Shown here piece by piece: positions 1 to 5,582 of a stretch of 16,771 nt of DNA (the stretch's first letter is position 1; each line of letters starts with the position of its first letter). This stretch comes from JANNMJ01 sp031397815 (GTDB lineage Bacteria > Bacteroidota > Bacteroidia > Cytophagales > Hymenobacteraceae), in NCBI GenBank assembly GCA_031397815.1, contig JANNMJ010000164.1, positions 1 through 16,771 of the forward strand. Reading direction: 5' to 3'. The position numbers and the translations under genes are program-made. The notes under the pieces were generated by a model that was given only the letters and a program-made list of their open reading frames with translations, had not been told where the DNA came from and did no database searches.

Positions 1-134
1 CCGTCTCGGCCCAGAAGCTCAACTGGGTTCAGCAAGCCCTCAACGAGCGACCCCGACTAACCCTCGACTGGAAAACTCCCAAACAAATTTTTAATCAATT
101 GCTCGAAACCCCAATTGATGCACTAGCAACCTGA
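1..134 (+). CDS. IS30-family transposase, C-terminal fragment (window starts inside the gene)
   Basis: The window opens inside a reading frame whose codons begin at base 3 and end at the TGA at 132-134. About 43 residues are visible. They contain LNERPRLTLDWKTPKQIF, which matches the C-terminal signature of IS30-family DDE transposases (LNxRPRxxLxxxTPxEIF). This segment follows the catalytic core in that family, where the enzyme cuts and joins the IS ends. The catalytic residues lie upstream of the window, so activity cannot be judged. The next gene, on the opposite strand, runs into this element and appears truncated by it. The family call is by motif recognition only. Confidence 0.8.
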   Translation, partial: VSAQKLNWVQQALNERPRLTLDWKTPKQIFNQLLETPIDALAT

Positions 135-160
135 TACCGCCAGGTGATTGAATCGGTATT
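1..160 (+). mobile_element. Right end of an IS30-family insertion sequence
   Basis: The transposase stop codon at 132-134 is followed by a short non-coding tail. This tail contains a small inverted repeat, ATACCG at 134-139 and CGGTAT at 154-159. I place the IS boundary near base 160 because a signal-peptide gene on the minus strand reads sensibly only up to about there. The exact terminal repeat and target duplication cannot be defined, because the left end of the element is outside the window. Confidence 0.55.
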
Positions 161-352
161 ACCGCTAAAAGGGGCGGCTACTGAATCAGGTAGAATATTC
201 CGGACTAGTATTCTTCCAGGGATCCTACTAACGTCTAGATGCGTCCAGTTTGTATTTCGTTGCAGGTAAACAGGTGACTCATTCTGGGCGAATGCGGTAC
301 CGGTTGCTAACCAAAATAAGGGCAATAGCATAGCCCTAACGATGTGTCTCAT
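95..352 (-). pseudogene. Secreted protein of unknown function, truncated by the IS30 insertion
   Basis: The 85-codon frame starts with a clear Sec signal peptide (MRHIVRAMLLPLFWLATG followed by TAFAQ, with predicted cleavage after AFA). Roughly 40 mature residues follow. The last ~12 codons lie antisense to the transposase coding sequence (95-134), and a further few lie in the IS tail, so the native C-terminus has been replaced. Only about 160-352 is likely to be original gene sequence. It sits 32 bp downstream of the last lipoprotein gene on the same strand and may once have been co-transcribed with it. Unlike those genes it has no lipobox cysteine and no 77-nt leader. I do not recognise the family. 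Confidence 0.5.
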
Positions 353-384
353 CGCTTAAAAAGAAAGGTGTGAAGAAAGGAAAA

Positions 385-1038
385 TCAGAACCGAATGGTG
401 AAATCGGCGGTGTCGCGAGCAGGGAAGAAAACGGTTTCTGTGTACGTTTCGTGATTGCTAGTGCCATCAGGTGAGACAGCCCATACTAGTTGGTGCGATT
501 TTCCGCCAGGAAAAGTAACGACCACAGTAGTGTCAATGTAAGTTGCAATACGGCCATTAAGATCGGTCAGAATTTGCACTGAAGGACCAGAATAGCTATT
601 TAAAGTAACCCGTAAGTGCGGATTCGGATTAGGCGCCAGAAAACGCACCTTTAAATAGCCTTCAGGAAGAATAGGCACATCTTTTTTGTTTTTGCGTCCT
701 CCGGTAATGCCCACGGTGGGCTGACTACTGAACGAGCCGGACAGGTAGCCGGGGGCGCTGGCTTGCAGGTCGTACTGATAATCTTCGCTGGCGCGGAAGG
801 AGAGACTATACGCTCCTCCCGCATCAGCGATGACAGTATCAACGGGGAGGGAGGCGCCCCCGGAGAGCACGTTACCGGAACGGGCGGTTTGCAGCAAGCA
901 CACCCGCGCGCCACCGACAGTTTGTCCAGTGACCTGATCACGGACGTATCCGCTGGCGCTCGTCGGCCCTTCTTCGGCTTTGCGGCAGCCCACCAGAGCG
1001 AGCAGGCTGATGAGGGCGAGTAAGTAAATCGTACGCAT
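385..1038 (-). CDS. Lipoprotein with carboxypeptidase-regulatory-like beta-sandwich domain, array member 1
   Basis: A 217-residue predicted lipoprotein. The signal peptide MRTIYLLALISLLALVGC ends in a lipobox, giving acylation at Cys18. Next comes a motif typical of the CarboxypepD_reg-like fold (SGYVRDQVTGQTVGGARVCL). A GRKNKKDVPILPEGYLKVRF segment follows, then a variable stretch and a conserved tail (FFPARDTADFTIRF). I chose the ATG at 1038 because the lipoprotein signal begins there. A longer frame to 1155 only translates the conserved leader. Members 1 and 3 are the closest pair in the first 40 residues. The protein is probably anchored in the outer or inner membrane facing the periplasm or the surface. 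Function is unknown and no catalytic residues are recognised. Confidence 0.8.
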   Translation of the reverse strand: MRTIYLLALISLLALVGCRKAEEGPTSASGYVRDQVTGQTVGGARVCLLQTARSGNVLSGGASLPVDTVIADAGGAYSLSFRASEDYQYDLQASAPGYLSGSFSSQPTVGITGGRKNKKDVPILPEGYLKVRFLAPNPNPHLRVTLNSYSGPSVQILTDLNGRIATYIDTTVVVTFPGGKSHQLVWAVSPDGTSNHETYTETVFFPARDTADFTIRF

Positions 1039-1115
1039 CGGGGTAGAGAAGAGGGGGAGGGGCGACCACCAGTGGCGGTCCGTCTTCACCATTAATGGCC
1101 GTTCGGGGCAAAACC
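1039..1115 (-). promoter_or_regulatory. Conserved 77-nt leader upstream of lipoprotein 1
   Basis: On the minus strand the block runs from GGTTTTGCCCCGAACGGCC to the base before the ATG. It carries the perfect 10-bp palindrome CCATTAATGG at 1089-1098 and an imperfect palindrome at 1064-1080. A block of the same length precedes all five lipoprotein genes. It may hold a promoter with a TTTG element at its 5' edge or a 5'-UTR operator. That function is inferred. Confidence 0.55.
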
Positions 1116-1141
1116 TTAACAATCCAGACGCAGATTTTTTC

Positions 1142-1170
1142 AAAAAGCTGCTCAACTGGTTGGTTAGCAG
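1142..1170 (-). terminator. Possible intrinsic terminator of lipoprotein gene 2
   Basis: Read on the minus strand, a stem CTGCTAAC / GTT(g)AGCAG (1148-1170) is followed directly by a T-run (the A-tract at 1142-1146). It lies just downstream of the stop codon of gene 2 and upstream of the leader of gene 1. The stem is modest and the corresponding region between genes 3 and 2 folds less well, so confidence is low. Confidence 0.35.
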
Positions 1171-1184
1171 GGAAACTTTTTTCG

Positions 1185-1781
1185 TCAGAACCTAATGGTA
1201 TAGTCGGTCGTGTCGTGAGCGGGGCAGTAGATGGAGGCGCTATTTCGATTATTGATAATCCACCAAACTAATTCGATGACTGTGTTACCCTGACAACGAG
1301 AAAAAATAGTAGTATCAACATCTTTGCCGCTAACATCCGCCGCCGCTTCATTTGGACTTTGTAGCGAGACGCCTGTTAATATCCCAGACGCGGCACTCAA
1401 GAAGCGGACATTAAGCCACGCTTCGGGTCTGAGGGGGACATTTTGTTGGTTTTTCTCGCCCTTGCGGAGGCCGACGTATTCGTTGGACGGAGTATCGAAG
1501 AAAGTAGGGGCGACGGCTTGCAGATCGTACTGGCTATCGTCGGCGGCTTCGAAGGAGAGGGAGTAGCGGCCCAGCTCATCGGCCTGCACGCGCTGGATGC
1601 GTGAGGGGGAGGCGTAGAGGCTCGTGCCTTGGGTCTGGAGCAGGTAAACCAGCGCGTGCGGGACGCGGGCTTGGGTAGTAGCGTCGATGACCACGCCCTC
1701 GGCGGTGGTGTGGGAGCGGTCTTTACGGCAGCCCACCAGAGCGAGCAGGCTGATGAGGGCGAGTAAGTAAATCGGACGCAT
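1185..1781 (-). CDS. Lipoprotein with carboxypeptidase-regulatory-like domain, array member 2
   Basis: A 198-residue predicted lipoprotein. Its signal peptide (MRPIYLLALISLLALVGC, acylated Cys18) is almost identical to that of members 1 and 3. The body diverges strongly from both: TTAEGVVIDATTQARVPHAL is the CarboxypepD_reg-type opening, followed by a GEKNQQNVPLRPEAWLNVRF segment and a tail IYCPAHDTTDYTIRF. The start at 1781 is set by the signal peptide. An upstream extension to 2048 would run through the leader and into the end of gene 3, so it is spurious. Function is unknown. The combination of conserved ends and a changed middle fits a diversifying surface or periplasmic lipoprotein family. 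Confidence 0.8.
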   Translation of the reverse strand: MRPIYLLALISLLALVGCRKDRSHTTAEGVVIDATTQARVPHALVYLLQTQGTSLYASPSRIQRVQADELGRYSLSFEAADDSQYDLQAVAPTFFDTPSNEYVGLRKGEKNQQNVPLRPEAWLNVRFLSAASGILTGVSLQSPNEAAADVSGKDVDTTIFSRCQGNTVIELVWWIINNRNSASIYCPAHDTTDYTIRF

Positions 1782-1858
1782 CGGGGTAGAGAAAAAGGGG
1801 AGGGACGACCACCAGTGACGGTCTGTCTTCACCATTAATGGCCGTTCGGGGCAAAACC
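1782..1858 (-). promoter_or_regulatory. Conserved 77-nt leader upstream of lipoprotein 2
   Basis: Same layout as the leader of gene 1, with CCATTAATGG at 1832-1841. The similarity to the gene 1 spacer continues upstream of the 77-nt block, through an A/T-rich stretch to about the stop codon of gene 3 (gaps of 145 and 146 bp). This indicates duplication of gene plus spacer. Confidence 0.55.
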
Positions 1859-1926
1859 TTAACAATCCAGACGCAGATTTTTTCAAAAAGCTGTTCAACA
1901 GGCTGTTTATCAGGGAATTTTTTTCG

Positions 1927-2580
1927 TCAGAAGCGAATCGTAAAATCGGCGGTGTCGTGAGCGGGAAAGTATACCGTAGCGGATTGGTAGCTACTCGCAC
2001 TTGTGCCGTCTGGATATAATCGCCAAGAAAGCAGACCATCTTGCCCACCGGGATACGTAATGGTCACCATGGAATCGATAGGAATATTAGGGCTACCATT
2101 GACTCCAGAGAATACCTTCACTGGCAAGCCTCTGAATGGATCTAGTGAAACTCCTGAGTAGAGTACTGGATTAGGAGCCAGAAAGCGCACACGCAGATAC
2201 CCTTCTGGCCGCAGGGGCACATCCTGCTTGTTTTTGCGTCCGCCCTTTACCCGCACGAGTGGCTGGGCGTCAAGCCAGCCGGTGAGATAGCCGGGGGCGA
2301 AGCCCTGCATTTCGTAGGTATAGCCTTCGGTGGCCGAAAAGGATAAGGCGTAGTGGCCCGCTGCGTCGGCCGAGATCGTATCGAGGGGCAGAGTGCCGCC
2401 GCCGGTAAGGATGTTGTTGCCGCCGCCGCTACGCAGCAGGCGCACCTGCGCGCCGGGCACGGGCTGGCCGCTGACCTGATCGCGGACGTATCCGCTGGCA
2501 CTCGTCGGCCCTTCTTCGGCTTTGCGGCAGCCTGCTAGGGGTAGTAGGCTGATGAGGGCGAGTAAGTAAATCGTACGCAT
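1927..2580 (-). CDS. Lipoprotein with carboxypeptidase-regulatory-like domain, array member 3
   Basis: A 217-residue predicted lipoprotein with signal peptide MRTIYLLALISLLPLAGC (acylated Cys18). It begins its mature part with RKAEEGPTSASGYVRDQVSG, nearly the same as member 1. The two diverge between about residues 130 and 190 and converge again at the tail (YFPAHDTADFTIRF). A Gly/Asn-rich loop (SGGGNN) follows the first predicted beta strands. The GRKNKQDVPLRPEGYLRVRF linker is shared with members 1 and 2. The ATG at 2580 is 77 nt from the start of the common leader block. The terminal aromatic residue is conserved across all five proteins. No specific function can be assigned. Confidence 0.8.
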   Translation of the reverse strand: MRTIYLLALISLLPLAGCRKAEEGPTSASGYVRDQVSGQPVPGAQVRLLRSGGGNNILTGGGTLPLDTISADAAGHYALSFSATEGYTYEMQGFAPGYLTGWLDAQPLVRVKGGRKNKQDVPLRPEGYLRVRFLAPNPVLYSGVSLDPFRGLPVKVFSGVNGSPNIPIDSMVTITYPGGQDGLLSWRLYPDGTSASSYQSATVYFPAHDTADFTIRF

Positions 2581-2657
2581 TGGGGTAGAGAAGAGGGGGA
2601 GGGGCGACCACTAGTGGCGGTCTGTCTTCACCATTAATGGCCGTTCGGGGTAAAACC
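2581..2657 (-). promoter_or_regulatory. Conserved 77-nt leader upstream of lipoprotein 3
   Basis: The palindrome CCATTAATGG is at 2631-2640. Upstream of the 77-nt block the sequence matches the spacer of gene 4 rather than those of genes 1 and 2. The whole 118-bp spacer differs from the gene 4 spacer at only a handful of positions. Confidence 0.55.
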
Positions 2658-2698
2658 AAGCGGCCAGCAAGAATAGCTTTCGCATAACGAAAAAGGGG

Positions 2699-3328
2699 TT
2701 AGTAGGTGACTTGAAGCGACGTGGTATCTAGACCGGGGCAGTAAATGTCTTGATTGCCAAAAACTGGCGGATAGGAATACCGATTGCCGTAGTCGATACG
2801 CCAGTGAGCATACTGACTAGTATTCCCCTGCACAGGAATAATTAGGGTAGTATCACCGCTTATTACCCCCGTACCAGTACTAGGCAGAGAGCCTCCAAAA
2901 CCAATCACTGCTGTATCACGCGGTGCTTGATCGATGATATGAACGCGTAGCCACGCCGGTGCTTGTGCTTTGAGTACTAACTTCTTATTATTCTTACCAC
3001 CGAGCAGGTAAATGCCTTCCTGATAAATGGTGTAGTACCCCTGTGAATTGGAGGCGAGCAAGAGCATCGATTTGGCGTCGTCGCTAATCTGAAAAGCGAA
3101 GTTGCCCGACGCATCGGCCTGGTGCTCTTCCTTGAGTACGTAGCCGCCGCCTAGCCCCCCGCCGCTGCTGCCTTCCACGTACACGCCCACGGTGGCGTTG
3201 GCGATGCGGGCGCTGGTGTGGCGGTCGACGACGGTGCCTTCGCAGAGCGTATCGCCATCAAGGCGCTTGCAGGTAGTAAGGGTCAGCAGGCTGACCAATG
3301 ACAAGAGGAGCGAGGAAAAGGGACGCAT
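2699..3328 (-). CDS. Lipoprotein of the second subfamily, array member 4
   Basis: A 209-residue predicted lipoprotein with signal peptide MRPFSSLLLSLVSLLTLTTC (acylated Cys20). The mature part opens with CEGTVVDRHTSARIANATVG, again a CarboxypepD_reg-type pattern. A Gly-rich loop (GSSGGGLGGGYV) and a GKNNKKLVLKAQAPAWLRVH linker follow, and the tail is DIYCPGLDTTSLQVTY. It differs from member 5 by only a few residues over the first ~135 positions. A central cassette (coding bases about 2760-2912) is then clearly different, and the last ~20 residues are nearly identical again. It shares the leader but little coding sequence with members 1-3. Function is unknown. Confidence 0.8.
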   Translation of the reverse strand: MRPFSSLLLSLVSLLTLTTCKRLDGDTLCEGTVVDRHTSARIANATVGVYVEGSSGGGLGGGYVLKEEHQADASGNFAFQISDDAKSMLLLASNSQGYYTIYQEGIYLLGGKNNKKLVLKAQAPAWLRVHIIDQAPRDTAVIGFGGSLPSTGTGVISGDTTLIIPVQGNTSQYAHWRIDYGNRYSYPPVFGNQDIYCPGLDTTSLQVTY

Positions 3329-3405
3329 CGGGGCAGAAAAGAGGGGGAGGGGCGACCACTAGTGGCGGTCTGTCTTCACCATTAATGGCCGTTCGGGGCA
3401 AAACC
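3329..3405 (-). promoter_or_regulatory. Conserved 77-nt leader upstream of lipoprotein 4
   Basis: CCATTAATGG lies at 3379-3388. The block and its upstream extension to 3446 are nearly identical to the spacer in front of gene 3, although the two downstream genes belong to different subfamilies. The leader is therefore shared independently of the coding sequence. Confidence 0.55.
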
Positions 3406-3446
3406 AAGCGGCCAGCAAGAATAGCTTTCGCATAACGACAAAGGGG

Positions 3447-4073
3447 TTAGTAGGCGACTTGAAGCGACGTGGTATCTAGGCCGGGGCAGTAAATGTCTTG
3501 ATTGCCATAAGTTAAAGGGTGGTGAATGCGATTAATTTGCCAGTAAACTTGGGAAGTAACATTTCCCTGTACAGGCACCACTAGTACGGTGTCGCGGCCA
3601 TTCAAGGCCCCAGTACCAGTGCCATTCGGATTGAAGCCCCACAAGCTGATAGCAGCCGTATCACGCGGTGCTTGATCGATGATATGAACGCGTAGCCACG
3701 CCGGGGCTTGGGCTTTGAGGACTAACTTCTTATTATTTTTACCTCCGCTCAGGTAAATACCTTCCTGATAAATGGTGTAGTACCCCTGTGAATTGGAGGC
3801 GAGCAAGAGCATCGATTTGGCGTCGTCGTTGATCTGAAAGGCGAAGTTGCCCGACGCATCGGCCTGATGTTCTTCCTTGAGTACGTAGCCGCCGCCCAGC
3901 CCCCCACCGCTGCTGCCTCCCACGTACACGCCCACGGTGGCGTTGGCGATGCGGGCGCTGGTGTGGCGGTCGACGACGGTGCCTTCGCAGAGCGTATCGC
4001 CATCAAGGCGCTTGCAGGTAGTAAGGGTCAGCAGGCTGACTAATGACAAGAGGAGCGAGGAAAAGGGACGCAT
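3447..4073 (-). CDS. Lipoprotein of the second subfamily, array member 5
   Basis: A 208-residue predicted lipoprotein, recent paralogue of member 4. It has the same signal peptide (acylated Cys20), the same Gly-rich loop and the same GKNNKKLVLKAQ linker, with only about three substitutions up to residue 135. The central part (coding bases about 3508-3657) reads ISLWGFNPNGTGTGALNGRD instead of the member 4 sequence. The tail returns to DIYCPGLDTTSLQVAY. The ATG at 4073 was chosen from the signal peptide and the 77-nt leader rule. A frame extending to 4157 merely translates the leader. It is the first gene of the array and is divergent from ribH. Function is unknown. Confidence 0.8.
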   Translation of the reverse strand: MRPFSSLLLSLVSLLTLTTCKRLDGDTLCEGTVVDRHTSARIANATVGVYVGGSSGGGLGGGYVLKEEHQADASGNFAFQINDDAKSMLLLASNSQGYYTIYQEGIYLSGGKNNKKLVLKAQAPAWLRVHIIDQAPRDTAAISLWGFNPNGTGTGALNGRDTVLVVPVQGNVTSQVYWQINRIHHPLTYGNQDIYCPGLDTTSLQVAY

Positions 4074-4150
4074 CGGGGCAGAAAAGCAGGGGAGGAGCGG
4101 GCGGCGGTGGCAGCCCGTCGTTACCATTAATGGTCGTTCGGGGCAAAACC
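4074..4150 (-). promoter_or_regulatory. Conserved 77-nt leader upstream of lipoprotein 5 (most diverged copy)
   Basis: The length is again exactly 77 nt and the palindrome is extended by one base pair on each side (ACCATTAATGGT, 4123-4134). The G-rich centre differs from the other four copies but can still form a short stem (CGGGC 4098-4102 with GCCCG 4113-4117). On the minus strand TTATAATGTTAA lies just upstream, which may belong to the promoter. Confidence 0.5.
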
Positions 4151-4328
4151 TTAACATTATAAGCCGAAAAAACTGAAAATTTATTTCCGTTTGCCCTGAG
4201 AAGGGGTTCTAATGGCGGTGCGTGGCCGAGCCGCGGGTCGCCCCACCCCGGCCGTTCCGGCCACCCCTCCCCTCCGGGGCGGGGAGTTTCGTGCGGCATC
4301 GTGAATCCGGCTCCGCTGCGCTGGCCGG

Positions 4329-4336
4329 TACCTTTG
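4329..4336 (+). promoter_or_regulatory. Probable -7 promoter element of ribH
   Basis: TACCTTTG matches the Bacteroidota -7 consensus TAnnTTTG, about 40 bp before the ribH ATG. No clear -33 TTTG is seen at the usual spacing, so this is a half-supported promoter. Confidence 0.4.
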
Positions 4337-4375
4337 TAGCCATTCGTTTTACGTCCCGCTTTTTGCCCTCTCCAA

Positions 4376-4852
4376 ATGGCTACTGCCTTGCACAACCTCA
4401 GCGCGTACGACGCGGCTTCGCTCCCGGACGCGCACGACCGGCGGTTCGGTATCGTCGTGGCCGATTGGAATACTGACCTTACCAGCGCCCTCGCACAGGG
4501 CGCGCTCGATACGCTCCTCGCGCACGGCGTGCGGGCGGAACACGTGACCGTGCTGCGCGTGCCCGGCTCGTTTGAACTGACGTACGGCGCCCAGCGCCTC
4601 GCGCAACAGCCGCAGATTGATGCGGTGATCTGCCTCGGCGTCGTGATTCGGGGCGATACGAAGCACGACGATTACATCAACCACGCCGTCGCGCAGGGCA
4701 TCACTACGGTGAGCTTGAAGTACGATAAGCCGGTCATCTTCGGCCTCGTCACCACCAACGACCTTCAGCAGGCCATCGACCGTTGCGGCGGGCGCCACGG
4801 CAATAAGGGCGTCGAAGCCGCCGCTACCGCCCTGCGGATGGTTTGCCTCTGA
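4376..4852 (+). CDS. ribH: 6,7-dimethyl-8-ribityllumazine synthase
   Basis: This enzyme condenses 5-amino-6-ribitylaminouracil with 3,4-dihydroxy-2-butanone 4-phosphate to lumazine, the penultimate step of riboflavin synthesis, in the cytoplasm. The 158-residue length is typical. Visible signatures are FGIVVADWNTDLT near residue 23, VPGSFELTYGAQRLA (substrate pocket), CLGVVIRGDTKHDDY with the catalytic-type His, and the C-terminal VIFGLVTTNDLQQAIDR followed by GGRHGNKG. The usual Phe after the His is replaced by Asp (HDDY instead of HFDY), a small departure. Family members form icosahedral or pentameric assemblies. The gene stands alone here, with no other rib gene in the window. It is divergent from the lipoprotein array. 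Confidence 0.95.
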   Translation: MATALHNLSAYDAASLPDAHDRRFGIVVADWNTDLTSALAQGALDTLLAHGVRAEHVTVLRVPGSFELTYGAQRLAQQPQIDAVICLGVVIRGDTKHDDYINHAVAQGITTVSLKYDKPVIFGLVTTNDLQQAIDRCGGRHGNKGVEAAATALRMVCL

Positions 4853-4970
4853 GCGCTGCCCGCGCTCGATATAGGGCTTTTGCGCGCTCGTTAATCACGA
4901 AAACGGCCGAACCTACCGCCCCGGAAACCACGTTAAGCAGCCCATCACACGAAGTGCGCTTGCTAGGCGG

Positions 4971-4978
4971 TACTTTTG
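4971..4978 (+). promoter_or_regulatory. Probable -7 promoter element of the DksA-like gene
   Basis: TACTTTTG fits TAnnTTTG and lies 67 bp upstream of the ATG at 5046. No convincing -33 element was found. The interval 4853-5045 otherwise holds nothing I can name. Confidence 0.4.
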
Positions 4979-5045
4979 CGGCCCCAATCGGTGGGCTTGC
5001 CGATCCATTTCCATTTCGACTTAATTTCCTGCCCCTCAGCGCCCT

Positions 5046-5432
5046 ATGGCGAACGAACAATCTCTCCGCTACTCCCGCGAGGATCTCGCCGAGTTCGAAT
5101 CCTTGATTCAGGACAAGCTGACCTCGGCTCGTAAGGAAGTCGAGTACATTAAGGAAACCCTTGCGCGCCGGAATGAAGCGGGTACCGATCAGACTTCTTC
5201 CTCGGCCAAAGTGCTCGAAGACGGCGCCGATACCGCCGAAAAAGAAAGCCTGAATCAGCTCGCTTCGCGTCAGCTCAAGTTTATCCAACAGCTCGACAAC
5301 GCGATGGCCCGCATCAAAAACGGCACCTACGGCGTGTGCATCGGCACCGGCAAGCTGATTCCGAAAGAGCGCCTTCGTGCCGTGCCGCACACGCAGCACA
5401 GCATCGAAGCAAAAATGGCCCGCCGCGACTAA
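5046..5432 (+). CDS. DksA/TraR-family protein with degenerate zinc finger
   Basis: A 128-residue protein of the DksA/TraR group, which in characterised members binds the secondary channel of RNA polymerase and alters transcription initiation. The N-terminal ~85 residues look like the coiled-coil pair (YSREDLAEFESLIQDKLTSA, later ASRQLKFIQQLDNAMARI). The C-terminus has the family motif NGTYGVCIGTGKLIPKERLR. Only one cysteine of the classical C4 zinc site remains (YGVC), a pattern I recall as common in Bacteroidota homologues. Zinc binding is therefore unlikely in its usual form. It is probably monocistronic, with its own TAnnTTTG element. A specific role cannot be read from the sequence. Confidence 0.85.
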   Translation: MANEQSLRYSREDLAEFESLIQDKLTSARKEVEYIKETLARRNEAGTDQTSSSAKVLEDGADTAEKESLNQLASRQLKFIQQLDNAMARIKNGTYGVCIGTGKLIPKERLRAVPHTQHSIEAKMARRD

Positions 5433-5438
5433 GACAGA

Positions 5439-5582
5439 GACGTGAAAGAGATGTGAAAGAGATGTGAAGGATGTGAAAAGGATGTGGAGATGTGGGATAA
5501 TGACCACATCGAATCCCATCTCCACATTCTCACATCGACCCACATCGAATCATATCTCCACATCGCCCCACATCTCCACATC
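5439..5582 (+). repeat. Converging array of GATGTG / CACATC words
   Basis: GATGTG occurs at 5450, 5461, 5470, 5481 and 5489, with GACGTG at 5439. Spacing is 8-11 bp. After a short centre (about 5495-5504) the reverse complement CACATC occurs at 5505, 5531, 5541, 5559, 5569 and 5577, with variants CCCATC (5515), CACATT (5523) and CATATC (5551). The two halves form a large imperfect palindrome able to fold as a long hairpin. The right half lies inside the predicted scpB reading frame. Confidence 0.85.

Noticed and set aside
1782..2048. N-terminal extensions of lipoprotein genes 1, 2 and 5 through their leaders
   Set aside because: The leaders are conserved as DNA in all five copies but are not in an open frame in all of them, and the lipoprotein signal peptides mark the real starts.
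385..4073. Diversity-generating retroelement target
   Set aside because: The variable parts are central, differ in length and are not restricted to adenine positions as far as I can see; no reverse transcriptase or template repeat is present in the window.
5439..5582. CRISPR array
   Set aside because: The repeated word is only about 6-9 bp, spacing is 8-11 bp, the direction reverses at the centre, and no cas gene is present.
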